Source of the DNA: Anaerolineae bacterium
GTDB lineage: Bacteria; Chloroflexota; Anaerolineae; Aggregatilineales; Phototrophicaceae
Direction: 5' to 3'
Assembly (NCBI GenBank): GCA_019912965.1
Contig: JAIOHM010000156.1
Location: 1 to 64,000 of the forward strand
Length of the DNA: 64,000 nucleotides
Shown here: positions 1 to 8,475 of the stretch, piece by piece
Position numbering within the stretch: position 1 is the stretch's first letter
How the letters are laid out: every line of letters starts with the position of its first letter
Translations under genes and position numbers: made by a program
Notes under the pieces: generated by a model
What the model was told of the DNA's origin: nothing
The model's database searches: none
The model's input: the letters and a program-made list of their open reading frames with translations, nothing else

Positions 1-998
1 GTCTCGCGGAAAGTCTGCAAAGGCGTGCACCCAAAGCAATACTTCCCGGTGTGAGTACGCTCACGATTGTACTGCTCGACCCACTCATCCAAATCGGTTT
101 GCAGTTCCTCCAGTGACGTGTAGATTTTCTTGCGAAAGGCAATGGCATAGAACTCGTCCTGAATGGTGCGGTGAAAGCGCTCACAGATGCCGTTGGTCTG
201 CGAATGATGTGCTGTGGTTTTGGTGTGGTCGATGTTCTCAATTGCCAGGTACAGTTGGTATTCATGATGTTGCAGCGAGCCGCAGTATTCTGTGCCCCGA
301 TCCGTCAGCACGCGCAGCAGCGGTAGTTCCTGCTGCTCGAAGAACGGCAGCACGCGGTCATTAAGCAGGTCAGCAGCCACCAGCGCGTTCTTGCGGTCAT
401 ACAGCTTGACGAACACCACTTTGCTGTAGGTGTCGATGAAGGTCTGCTGGTAGATGCGTCCCACGCCTTTGATCGTGCCCACGTAGTAGGTGTCCTGTGC
501 ACCTAAGTAGCCCGGATGCTCGGTTTCGATCTCGCCTTGTGCTTCCTTTCTCCTGCTTGCTTTTCTCCAGCGCTACGACCTGTGCCTCGGTCAGAATGAG
601 ATGCTCTTCCGCCATTTTCTTTTCCAGCGCGGTCAGGCGTTTGCGAAACGTCTCAAGCTGGTGACGCAACCAGATCGAGCGCACGCCGCCCGGCGACACG
701 AACACCCCGCGTTTCTTCAGTTCGTTAGACACCCTCACTTGCCAAAGGCTGGATACTCCGTCGCCATGCTTACCTCGGCAGTCTCAATGACTTCATCGAC
801 GCGGTTTTTGGGATTGGGTTTCTTGCGACTGATCTCTTGCAGGCCGGCTTCACCCTGTTCGTCGTACAGTTCCTTGAAGCGGTAGAAACTGTCACGGGAG
901 TAGCCCATGACTTTGCAGGCTTCGCTGACATTGCCCAGGCGCTCGGCGAGTTTCAGCAAGCCCAATTTCGTGGCGATAATCTTCTGCTCGTTGTTCAT
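1..998 (-). pseudogene. Broken IS481-family transposase (partial at window edge)
   Basis: The minus strand encodes a DDE transposase of IS481 type, split over three reading frames. The N-terminal helix-turn-helix part (MNNEQKIIATKLGLLKLAER...) runs from 998 to about 740 and stops after EYPAFGK. The next segment (VRVSNELKKRGV) resumes one frame back near 740. A second shift, one extra base near 545-550 (SKQEK then EAQGEIETEH), leads to the catalytic part. There FIDTYSK, LTDRGTEYCG and NGICERFH supply the D, D and E of the RNase H-like fold, ending in the conserved NRERTH block. Two independent frame changes and no slippery heptamer argue for decay rather than programmed frameshifting. The C-terminal end lies outside the window. 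The stretch looks richer in G+C than its neighbours, consistent with an acquired element. Confidence 0.88.
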
Positions 999-1290
999 CG
1001 TGACACTCCATTCTCCTCTTGAGTTTACTCAGAGTGTCAGATTAAGTCTCATTTAGTTCAGATAAATACACCTTTATCGTTCTTATTGGGCGATTTTGGT
1101 TTTTTTTGCTACCTCCATCCAAAATCACATAAATAACAGTGGCACTTCTACCGCAAACTAACCTCGGGATCTTTTGGGTTAAGCTGGCGAAACACTAATT
1201 ATAGCCATCAAATTACTCGTGATAATTGCCCTTATCACGAAGTAAAGGTCGATGGAGACAAATTAACACAATATTGTTTAATCTTAAGGA
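999..1290. other. Intergenic stretch between IS relic and yhhQ
   Basis: This roughly 290-base gap holds the presumed IS end, then AT-rich sequence with no convincing ORF. The one structural element is a perfect 9-bp dyad at 1217-1240 (TCGTGATAA, loop TTGCCC, TTATCACGA). It lies downstream of the leftward yhhQ gene and is followed on that strand by only a weak T-rich run. It could be a poor terminator or a protein-binding dyad. Confidence 0.5.
1035..1051. repeat. Candidate terminal inverted repeat of the IS481 element
   Basis: The 17 bases at 1035-1051 (minus strand TGAGACTTAATCTGACA) lie about 40 bases upstream of the transposase start. Family members carry their terminal repeat at this distance. 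The opposite end is outside the window, so the repeat cannot be paired and the assignment is tentative. Confidence 0.3.
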
Positions 1291-1992
1291 TCAAAAATGG
1301 AAAGGGTTAAAAGCTGTTTTATAATCGAAGTAGTCTTCATTCTCAACTGATTTAAGAAGGTTGATTATGGTTATGGTTGCGGGCGTGAACAAGATTTCGA
1401 TGCTTACTTTGAGAATATAGTTTGTAAGTATCAGAGATGGGAGAATTTCGAATGGAAATACGCCAGCTAGATAAGCAACAACAAAAAAAATTATTGTATC
1501 AGCTGCTTGGCCAACTAAAGTACTTCCAATTGTTCTTAACCATATCCATTTTCCTTTTGTTGCTATCTTCATTTTTGCAAGGATATAGCTGTTACTAAAC
1601 TCACCCATCCAATAAGCAATCAGACTGGCTAGGATTAACCCACTTATACCACCAAGAATGTTATCAAAGGCGATTTGTCCAACCCGTTGCTGCCAATCAG
1701 CTTCTCCGGGTAGAATGCCTGTAACCCACACAAACAATCCCAACAGCACCATAGCAATAAATCCCATCCAGATTACCCGGCGCGACCGCTTAAATCCGTA
1801 TACTTCAGTGAGAATATCTCCAAAGATATAAGATACCGGAAATACTAACGTCCCCGCATCAAAAACCAAGGGCATGGAACCGATGCTTATGCCAAGATCG
1901 ATAATCTTGGCACTACTCAAAAGATTGCTTAACAGCAAAGTGGTTACAAATAAAGCCATTATAGAATCGAAATAACGATATTGTTTATTCAT
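1291..1992 (-). CDS. yhhQ: Queuosine precursor transporter, YhhQ/VUT family
   Basis: A 233-residue integral membrane protein with about six hydrophobic segments. The N-terminal half carries the family signature DAGTLVFPVSYIFGDILTEV (about residues 45-65) followed by YGFKRSRR. Family members import queuine or preQ0/preQ1-type precursors for tRNA queuosine synthesis or salvage. The start is supported by AAGAGGA eleven bases upstream and by a good promoter at 2029-2057. I looked for a preQ1 riboswitch in the 100-base leader and found none. No queuosine synthesis genes are nearby, so it acts alone here. Confidence 0.9.
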   Translation of the reverse strand: MNKQYRYFDSIMALFVTTLLLSNLLSSAKIIDLGISIGSMPLVFDAGTLVFPVSYIFGDILTEVYGFKRSRRVIWMGFIAMVLLGLFVWVTGILPGEADWQQRVGQIAFDNILGGISGLILASLIAYWMGEFSNSYILAKMKIATKGKWIWLRTIGSTLVGQAADTIIFFVVAYLAGVFPFEILPSLILTNYILKVSIEILFTPATITIINLLKSVENEDYFDYKTAFNPFHF

Positions 1993-2028
1993 GGTGTCCT
2001 CTTGCTAAATACGTTGATATGAGCCATT

Positions 2029-2057
2029 ATTATAAATATGGGTCTGATTGTCTTCAA
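2029..2057 (-). promoter_or_regulatory. Predicted sigma-70-type promoter for yhhQ
   Basis: On the minus strand TTGAAG (2057-2052) and TATAAT (2034-2029) are separated by 17 bases, and the start codon lies about 37 bases downstream of the -10 box. Confidence 0.55.
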
Positions 2058-2101
2058 AATGCTAACACTGTTTAAGTATAACAATTGAGACATTTGAAAT
2101 C

Positions 2102-3247
2102 ATGGCAAATACACGTACGCGCAAACAACCGATGGAATTTCGCCAACAAGAAGTGGGATACGTAATGGAGCGTTGGCGTGCATCCGATTCTTGCTCCCTT
2201 GTTGGGGTTGGAAGTGTGGGCAAATCCAATCTTCTCCAGCATTTGTCTGATCCAGAGGTACAAGCTTTTTATATGCAAGATGTTGCGGATGGTAAGCCTT
2301 TCAAGGCTATCATTATTGATCCTAGTATGCTAGGTCCGCTCTCTGGTATTACTCCCGAAAATGAGCCGGAACGCTGTTGGGCCGGGTATGAATTAATGAT
2401 GCACCGCCTGTTTTTAGGTTTTTATCCTTTTGATAATTTGCCTCCGGGAGATGCCCAAGTTTTTTATGACACCTATCAGACTTTGCAAGATGGCACCAAT
2501 CCTCTTTATGCATACATGGGACTTCGTTACTTTGAGCTAGGCTTAGAAGTATTCATGCGAAATGGCGTCCAAATTGTTTTTATGTTCGATGAATTCGAGG
2601 AAATGCTAAAGCAACTGCCGGTGAAGTTTTTTCTAACATTACGAGGATTACGCGATACAAACAAACGAAGTCTGTCATATTTAACTTTCACGCGCTCGCC
2701 TCTACCAGGAGTAATTGACCATCTAGGCATCAAAGCATTGGAAATCGAGCCTTTTACAGAACTGTTTACTGATAGCGTTGTTTTTGTTGGGCCATACAAC
2801 GAAAATGATGCCCGCAATATGATTAACGACCTCATCAGGCGCAATGATCGTAAATATGAATCGTATGCCGTGGACTTCTTGCTATGGGCTACTGGCCGAT
2901 ATGCAGGTCTGATGCGATCAGGATTTCGCGCCTTGGAAAACCTAGGGCATTTGGACGCCAATACCGTTATGACTGAAAGTGAACGCCTGGTTCATGAACT
3001 GGCTTTGAAACGTGCAGTGCGTATTGAGTGCAAGACTATATGGCTGAGCCTGAGTGAAAAAGAACGCAGTATGCTGAAGGAGTTTACCAAGCCACGCCCC
3101 AGCGTTGATTCGAATAATCTAGATACTCAGGAAACCTTCGCGTTACTTCAACAGAAGCGGTTGTTGAAGATTCAGAGTGGTAGGGTTATGATCGAACCAC
3201 CTGTTTTTCATTCATTTGTTGTTAGTAATCCAGATGCGGAGATTTAG
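2102..3247 (+). CDS. AAA/STAND-like ATP-binding protein, function unknown
   Basis: A 381-residue soluble protein. The Walker A motif is GVGSVGKSN (about residues 35-43) and the Walker B is IVFMFDEFEEML (about 158-169). A sensor-like strand (SYLTFTRS) and a C-terminal part that reads like a winged helix follow (about 300-375, alternative QQKRLLKIQSGR hairpin). This layout resembles small STAND or archaeal-ATPase-like proteins that sense a ligand or DNA through a C-terminal domain, but no specific family is recognised. It stands alone: yhhQ diverges upstream and yigZ follows after about 200 bases. No signal peptide or membrane segment is visible. An orphan regulatory or defence-related NTPase is possible, but nothing in the neighbourhood supports either choice. 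Confidence 0.7.
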   Translation: MANTRTRKQPMEFRQQEVGYVMERWRASDSCSLVGVGSVGKSNLLQHLSDPEVQAFYMQDVADGKPFKAIIIDPSMLGPLSGITPENEPERCWAGYELMMHRLFLGFYPFDNLPPGDAQVFYDTYQTLQDGTNPLYAYMGLRYFELGLEVFMRNGVQIVFMFDEFEEMLKQLPVKFFLTLRGLRDTNKRSLSYLTFTRSPLPGVIDHLGIKALEIEPFTELFTDSVVFVGPYNENDARNMINDLIRRNDRKYESYAVDFLLWATGRYAGLMRSGFRALENLGHLDANTVMTESERLVHELALKRAVRIECKTIWLSLSEKERSMLKEFTKPRPSVDSNNLDTQETFALLQQKRLLKIQSGRVMIEPPVFHSFVVSNPDAEI

Positions 3248-3445
3248 GCTGAATCTGTGACTTAGTTTAGGAGCCGAGCCTTTTGTTGGCGGGAAGTATT
3301 ATATGAGCGGCATTGTTTTGCTATCCCCCTGCCCTACTAAGTCGCAGGTTGACCACATTTCGTTACTCCCAAACAGCGAGCTATTATTAGATACAGACAG
3401 CATCATATATTGCGAAGTGTATTTAATTAGGTTGCGTGTCAGGTT

Positions 3446-4066
3446 ATGAAGCCTTCCCGGTACCGAGTACCTTCAAATCAGCATCGTATAACTTTAACTG
3501 TCGCGAATTCTCACTTTATTACAACAATTTCAAAAATTGAGAATGTTGAGGAAGCTAAATCAGTCTTGGGAAATATTCGCCGGGAAATGCCTGATGCATC
3601 ACATCATGTTTATGCATTTCGCGTTGGGTATGGGAACAGCGTTATTGAAGGCATGAGCGACGATGGTGAACCATCAGGAACTGCTGGTCCCCCCGTATTG
3701 ATGACGCTGCGAGGCAGTAATATAGGAGATGTTCTGGTTGTTGTAACACGCTATTTTGGAGGCACAAAACTTGGCACGGGCGGATTGGTACGCGCTTACA
3801 CTGAAGCAACCCGTACCGCTCTGGATACCTTGAAAACCGAGGAGAAGGTTTCGCGCAAAACCCTCGGCATTGAGATTCCTTATGCGCTTTATGAAACCTT
3901 CAAACGACTAATTGCTCAACATAATGGCATAATCGAAGACGTGGATTTTGCGGAAAATGTTATGGTTATTATCCGTATTCCTGTGGATTATATTGAGCTG
4001 TTTAGTCAGGTTGCATCTGATGCAACATCTGGACATTCTTCAATTGTCATTTTAAGCGAGACCTAA
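3446..4066 (+). CDS. yigZ: YigZ/IMPACT family protein (UPF0029)
   Basis: A 206-residue protein with the two-domain build of the YigZ family. The N-terminal UPF0029 fold carries the conserved block GMSDDGEPSGTAGPP (about residues 70-85) and TRYFGGTKLGTGGLVRAY (about 102-120). A C-terminal DUF1949-type alpha/beta domain covers about 135-200. Eukaryotic relatives (IMPACT/Yih1) modulate Gcn2 kinase, while the bacterial role is unsettled. Length and motifs are complete. The gene converges with the TPR gene downstream with a 3-base gap between stop codons, so no terminator fits between them. Confidence 0.9.
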   Translation: MKPSRYRVPSNQHRITLTVANSHFITTISKIENVEEAKSVLGNIRREMPDASHHVYAFRVGYGNSVIEGMSDDGEPSGTAGPPVLMTLRGSNIGDVLVVVTRYFGGTKLGTGGLVRAYTEATRTALDTLKTEEKVSRKTLGIEIPYALYETFKRLIAQHNGIIEDVDFAENVMVIIRIPVDYIELFSQVASDATSGHSSIVILSET

Positions 4067-4069
4067 GCT

Positions 4070-6148
4070 TTATTGTTGGTCAGCAACTTTACGCGCGATA
4101 TATACTCTTGCTTGGATCAATAAGGGATGTCGGGAATCCAAAGATTCGGCGCGTTGTAGAAATTCACGAGCTGCATCTTGCTGCCCATCATCAAATAAAT
4201 ATTTCCCCGTTAGTGCCAGCAACCCCGCATGAGTTGGATTTGCTGCTAAGCCTTTGTTCAGATAATCAAGTGCCAGTTCTGCTTCGCCAGATTCCCATAA
4301 AACTTCTGCGAGAGCACTAATAATTTCGGCGTCTTGCGGTAGTAATTTTTGACCATCTAAAAGAACATCGAGCGCATCTTCAGGCTCATCCCATTTTTGA
4401 TAAGCCGCCGCCAATAATATATAAGCCTGAGCCAACAATGGTGCTTTATCGAGGATATCTTCTAAGAATTCAATATCTTGTGCGGAAACCTCAGCACCGG
4501 CATTGATTAAGTCTGTAATATTTCCAAATTGTGCCTCAAATTCCGGATCATTGGCGGGCAATAGCAATCGCTCAATCTCGGCTAAAATAACTGGATTAGT
4601 AGTTAGTGATCGAGCCTTATTCAGTTCCGACTTGGCTGCTTCATATTGCTCGTCATTTAGATAAGCTATTGCCAGACTTAATTGCAGACTTAGACGTTCA
4701 GTATTTTTAGAAACAGCGTTTTGCAAGATGGAGATTCCTGGTTCAATATCATCTAGTATATAAAATACTTCAACGATGGCGCGTACACTTTCACCATCCT
4801 GATCTAGGTCGACCAGTTGTTTGAAGCTATCCCATATCTCATCAATGGAACCAAGTTCAATCAGGTGGAGCGTGAGTTGAAGGAGTGCTTCCATGTTATG
4901 TGGTTCAATGGCAAGCGCAGCCCTAAAAGCTTCAACGGCTTCAGCAATCAATAGCTGGGGTGTATATTCTTCATCTCCGACAAGTACAACTTCCTCATTA
5001 AATTTGCGCCCCGATATAGATGTTCGATGTGCCCCAATATTAAGCATCACATTATTGGCATCAAGTAGAAGCAGTAAATCGGCATAGCGCATGTAGAGAC
5101 TAGATGAAACAATCTCTCCCTTAATTGCCCGTTGGAATGTTTCCATCGCTTGACTGACTTCGTTTCCTTGTCGGTAAAGTTCGGCTAGCGTAAACCAACT
5201 TACCAGATCATTCGGATGAGCTTCAAGGGTTGTTTCAAGAAGATCATAAGCCCGTAGAGGGTCACCAAAGCGAAACAAAGCCAGACTCAATGCGACAGCA
5301 GCATGTGGATAATCATTGAAAGTTGTAGCAATCTCCTCTGCTAAAGGTATCAACGTATCATTTATGGGTGCAAATACGGAAGAGAATACACGAGCAATTG
5401 AGTTAGCTATTGCCCATGAGGCAAGGTCGCACTTTTGGGATTGCCCAGCATTAACCAGTAATTCCTGTTCCTTGAGTATGTGTTCACTCAGCCAGGTTTT
5501 GCCCCACATCCATAACCAGAGATTTCGTTCCCAATTAAAGATCTGTTTAAGTAGAGCTTCTAATACATCTGCATCCCATTCTTCAGCTTCAAAATCAGGC
5601 AGCAAGGGGCTGGGTGAACCAGCATCAAGGTATTCTGCCAAAGATTTAGTTGTATCGGGCAATTGAGCAATAATTCCACTCAATGTTCTTGCCGAGTAGC
5701 TAAGCGTTTTGGTTTCATCAATTCCAGAAAGATCGTTTTCAACTTCAATAACTAGTGTATAGCCATCTGCACTGTGCTCAAGGTTGCCCCAAATAGCTAC
5801 ATTTTCATTTAGACCTTCAATTTCCCAATCATCAACTCCAAATTGAGACTGCTCTATTGTCCACTCATATTCATTAGGTTCACCACTCACTTGGGCCAAT
5901 AACCGGTAAATCTGAATTGAACGCCATCGACTTAATAACAAACTCAGAATCATCCCAATGCCCATTGCAATTTCCGGTTTGTCTTTGCTGCGAATAGGCC
6001 ACAGACCAATACGCAGTTTTGGAAGAACAGTAGCTGCTTCCAGCGCTCGGGCGAGATTTGTACTACTGCCGAAAATTGGACTGTTTGACGACAGCGTAAT
6101 GTCAAGTATCTGCTTACGCCCCGTAAGTTTTTCGATTAGTTGGTGCAT
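4070..6148 (-). CDS. Tetratricopeptide-repeat protein
   Basis: A protein of 692 residues (ATG at 6148; an in-frame TTG at 6160 would add four). Residues 1 to about 230 are not repeats and include a short hydrophobic stretch (GIGMILSLLL, about 60-70). From about 270 onward TPR-like helical pairs dominate, for example units reading PNDLVSWFTLAELYRQGNE, PHNMEALLQLTLHLIELGS and PTHAGLLALTGKYLFDDGQ. Such proteins are scaffolds for protein contacts and no enzymatic domain is visible. A response-regulator gene lies downstream in the opposite sense of order, separated by a terminator, so the two are probably not one transcript. The specific partner is unknown. Confidence 0.8.
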   Translation of the reverse strand: MHQLIEKLTGRKQILDITLSSNSPIFGSSTNLARALEAATVLPKLRIGLWPIRSKDKPEIAMGIGMILSLLLSRWRSIQIYRLLAQVSGEPNEYEWTIEQSQFGVDDWEIEGLNENVAIWGNLEHSADGYTLVIEVENDLSGIDETKTLSYSARTLSGIIAQLPDTTKSLAEYLDAGSPSPLLPDFEAEEWDADVLEALLKQIFNWERNLWLWMWGKTWLSEHILKEQELLVNAGQSQKCDLASWAIANSIARVFSSVFAPINDTLIPLAEEIATTFNDYPHAAVALSLALFRFGDPLRAYDLLETTLEAHPNDLVSWFTLAELYRQGNEVSQAMETFQRAIKGEIVSSSLYMRYADLLLLLDANNVMLNIGAHRTSISGRKFNEEVVLVGDEEYTPQLLIAEAVEAFRAALAIEPHNMEALLQLTLHLIELGSIDEIWDSFKQLVDLDQDGESVRAIVEVFYILDDIEPGISILQNAVSKNTERLSLQLSLAIAYLNDEQYEAAKSELNKARSLTTNPVILAEIERLLLPANDPEFEAQFGNITDLINAGAEVSAQDIEFLEDILDKAPLLAQAYILLAAAYQKWDEPEDALDVLLDGQKLLPQDAEIISALAEVLWESGEAELALDYLNKGLAANPTHAGLLALTGKYLFDDGQQDAAREFLQRAESLDSRHPLLIQARVYIARKVADQQ

Positions 6149-6167
6149 AGCGATTACCAATCATCGT

Positions 6168-6205
6168 TAACAAAACGCCCCGCGTCGCAGGGTGCAGGGC
6201 GTTTG
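6168..6205 (-). terminator. Rho-independent terminator of the response-regulator gene
   Basis: Stem AAACGCCC (6173-6180) pairs with GGGCGTTT (6197-6204). On the minus strand the stem runs into TTTTGTT. It lies just after the leftward response-regulator gene and before the TPR gene. Confidence 0.7.
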
Positions 6206-6225
6206 TGAAAAATAAAAATAGCTTG

Positions 6226-6585
6226 TTATTGTGAGCGATATCGCTCGAACAACTTAACCAGCATGGGAACTGAAACGGGCTTTTTTACATACTCATTACA
6301 ACCCGCTAGCTCAGATCGTTTTTCATATATATGATCGTAAGAGGTGATCGCCACTATGGGTTCATTAACGCCGCGTTCCCGCAGAAGGCGCGCCAACTCC
6401 AGCCCATCTATACTTTGATTACCCAAATGGAGATCAATAACAATTAGGTCGTTTAAACCTGGCCTGATTTCTGAAAGAGCTGATCCTGCGTCCAAGTAAG
6501 TAATTAGCTCATCTTTACCCATATTACAAATGCGCTCTAACAATGCAATATTAGCAACATTATCTTCAACATACACAATCCGCAT
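6226..6585 (-). CDS. Single-domain response regulator (CheY-like)
   Basis: A stand-alone receiver domain of 119 residues. It begins MRIVYVEDN, with the acidic pocket at E7/D8, the phospho-acceptor Asp at about 51 in LIVIDLHLG, Thr at about 81 in AITSYD and Lys at about 101-102 in YVKKPVS. An upstream in-frame start at 6657 would add 24 residues of poor quality and would run into the preceding terminator, so 6585 is preferred. It has no output domain, so it should act through protein contact or a phosphorelay. No kinase is adjacent. The nearest one in the window is the PAS histidine kinase at 53.8 kb. Confidence 0.9.
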   Translation of the reverse strand: MRIVYVEDNVANIALLERICNMGKDELITYLDAGSALSEIRPGLNDLIVIDLHLGNQSIDGLELARLLRERGVNEPIVAITSYDHIYEKRSELAGCNEYVKKPVSVPMLVKLFERYRSQ

Positions 6586-6606
6586 GACCAAAATCCATCC
6601 ATAAAA

Positions 6607-6651
6607 CAAGAAGCAAGACGCCCTACTATCATATAAGAAGAGGGCGTCCTT
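6607..6651 (-). terminator. Rho-independent terminator of the SH3-repeat gene
   Basis: GACGCCCT (6617-6624) pairs with AGGGCGTC (6641-6648) around a 16-base loop. On the minus strand the stem is followed by TTGCTTCTTGTTTT, a T-rich tail. It separates the SH3 gene from the response regulator. Confidence 0.65.
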
Positions 6652-6675
6652 AATCAACTGTTAAAACTTGAACAT

Positions 6676-8214
6676 TTAGCCAACTACGGGTATCAGGTTA
6701 CCATCACCCCGGACAATGACTTGATTTGCTACTACCCAGCCAAATCCAATTGAAGTATTCAACTGAAGCCACAATGAATCGGCTGTTCGGGCAACAATCG
6801 GAACCTCGATTGGGCCGTTCAAAGCGCCAATTGCGCCGAAGTTAGTGCCTGGGGCGGCATATAGGGTCACACTTCCAGCCACAACTGCAATGGGCGCAGA
6901 TAAGGTGGTGGTTGTAACAGCCGTAAAATCACGAATGATTGGCACAGTTTGGATTGCACCCCGGAATACAACAAATTCGTTATTGATCCACCCACGACCA
7001 AAAGTTCCCTCTACGAGATACCAGACATTATCTGGTGCAATCCCGATTACAGGGAGTTCAGTTCCGCCTGAAAGGGTTGCAACAATCGAATATTGTGCGC
7101 CAGGGCCACTACGGATATTCAGGAAACCCGTATTGATAACAATGTGAGGTGTGTCAAGGCCAAATGTTGCTGGGAAGGCACCTGTAGTAGTGGTATTTGA
7201 AGTTGCGCCCGGCTGTATAAATGTCGTTGGAACACTACCAGCCAACTGTTCAAAGTCGATTTCATCGGTAGGCGTCCCCGTGCGTGTGACAACCGCATCG
7301 AAGGGAACCCAACCAAGCGTGCCATCACCTAATTCAATTTGGATGAATTTCCCATCTCGACTGATATTGCGGAGAAATGCTTCAGCACCACTTTGCAGGA
7401 TTGGCAAATTATCACCGCTACCGCTTGGCGAGTCGGTTAAATTGATAAGGGTGGCCGCAACCTGCATCACTGTACCAGCAGCACGTGATAGGCGGAAGAA
7501 AACCTTCGCGGCTTCAATCCAGCCAACACCTACATCAACAACTTCAATGGCGATCCATTCGACACCTGTCTTATTATCTTTTGAACTGCCCAGAATCGGG
7601 TAATCATTGGTGTCGTCCCGATAAACAGTTCCCAGCGTGGGCGAGCCATCTACCGGTTGTGTGCGTAGATTCACAGCTTCGACATTGATTACAGCACGAA
7701 AACGTTCATTTAAGCTGACCGTTGTAACCCGGTTATTGCTTAAAGTTACCCGAATAGTGCCGCTTGCAGTGGTCGGAACTGTGGACGCTGCAACTTCGGG
7801 AGCCGCACCACCACCTTGGCCGAGTGGCAATCCGAGAGTGATAGGTGTTGTTTGAACAGATGTAGCAATGAACTCCGATAACTGGATAACTGGAACATTC
7901 TCAAAATTGCCACGAGGGACAGTGTATTGAACATTGACCCAACCAACACCAATCACGGTTGAGACCTGGAACCAAACGTTGTCACTAGCGCGTCCGAGGA
8001 CAGGCAATTCTGTGCCGCCAACAACAGTTAATAACACACTGTATTGAATGCCAGGGCCAGATCGCACATTGAGAAAGCTGGAATTAACGACCAACCGAGG
8101 CGCAACGAACTGCTGCTGAGGCTCAGCGGCCAGGGCAACAGGACTGAATACCATCATCCCGATGCAAAATGCAAGAAGTAGGAAAAGCGAGATACCTTTG
8201 GGTTGTTTGCTCAT
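6676..8214 (-). CDS. Secreted five-unit bacterial SH3 (SH3b) protein
   Basis: A 512-residue exported protein. ATG 8214 is chosen because AGGAG lies eight bases upstream and a classic signal peptide follows (MSKQPKGISLFLLLAF... to VALAA, about residue 30). After the signal five SH3b-like units can be traced. Units 1 and 4 are near copies (both contain LNVRSGPG or LNIRSGPG, then GGTELPV and GWVN or GWIN). Units 2, 3 and 5 are more divergent (VNLRTQP, INLTDSPSG, VTLYAAPG). SH3b domains usually bind peptidoglycan or cell-surface polymers. No catalytic domain is present. It diverges from the L,D-transpeptidase gene, suggesting both serve the wall. Confidence 0.88.
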   Translation of the reverse strand: MSKQPKGISLFLLLAFCIGMMVFSPVALAAEPQQQFVAPRLVVNSSFLNVRSGPGIQYSVLLTVVGGTELPVLGRASDNVWFQVSTVIGVGWVNVQYTVPRGNFENVPVIQLSEFIATSVQTTPITLGLPLGQGGGAAPEVAASTVPTTASGTIRVTLSNNRVTTVSLNERFRAVINVEAVNLRTQPVDGSPTLGTVYRDDTNDYPILGSSKDNKTGVEWIAIEVVDVGVGWIEAAKVFFRLSRAAGTVMQVAATLINLTDSPSGSGDNLPILQSGAEAFLRNISRDGKFIQIELGDGTLGWVPFDAVVTRTGTPTDEIDFEQLAGSVPTTFIQPGATSNTTTTGAFPATFGLDTPHIVINTGFLNIRSGPGAQYSIVATLSGGTELPVIGIAPDNVWYLVEGTFGRGWINNEFVVFRGAIQTVPIIRDFTAVTTTTLSAPIAVVAGSVTLYAAPGTNFGAIGALNGPIEVPIVARTADSLWLQLNTSIGFGWVVANQVIVRGDGNLIPVVG

Positions 8215-8314
8215 GGTCCGTCTCCTGGCCCTTATAAGGTGGCCGCCAGAACGTGGAAGCGAATAGGTAAACGACGATAAGTATAGATTGAAAAAACAAA
8301 ACGCGCTTCCAAAC

Positions 8315-8343
8315 AGTATAGAACGAGATAACGGATACCGCAA
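8315..8343 (-). promoter_or_regulatory. Predicted promoter for the SH3-repeat gene
   Basis: On the minus strand TTGCGG (8343-8338) and TATACT (8320-8315) are 17 bases apart, giving a leader of roughly 90-100 bases before ATG 8214. Confidence 0.5.
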
Positions 8344-8402
8344 TCGGCGTGTCGTAGAGTAAAAGTACCATCATCGTATGGATTGTGAGTACTTTCCGTA
8401 GA

Positions 8403-8430
8403 TTAGAAAACGCTCTGAATTCAATATAAT
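8403..8430 (+). promoter_or_regulatory. Predicted promoter for the L,D-transpeptidase gene
   Basis: TTAGAA (8403-8408) and TATAAT (8425-8430) are 16 bases apart and about 45 bases upstream of ATG 8476. The -10 box is perfect but the -35 is weak. Confidence 0.45.
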
Positions 8431-8475
8431 AATCTCTAAATTCATACATTGAACAATATAGGATAGGGTGTGCAA

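Noticed and set aside
735..745. Programmed -1 frameshift in the IS481 transposase
   Set aside because: No slippery heptamer is present and a second, opposite shift follows, so decay is simpler.
1993..2101. Possible preQ1 riboswitch upstream of the queuosine-precursor transporter
   Set aside because: No pseudoknot-forming C-rich loop or A-rich tail is present in the short leader; a plain promoter explains the region.
7151..7603. 150-aa open frame on the plus strand inside the SH3-repeat gene
   Set aside because: It is antisense to a gene with clear SH3b repeats and signal peptide, has low-complexity composition and no ribosome site.
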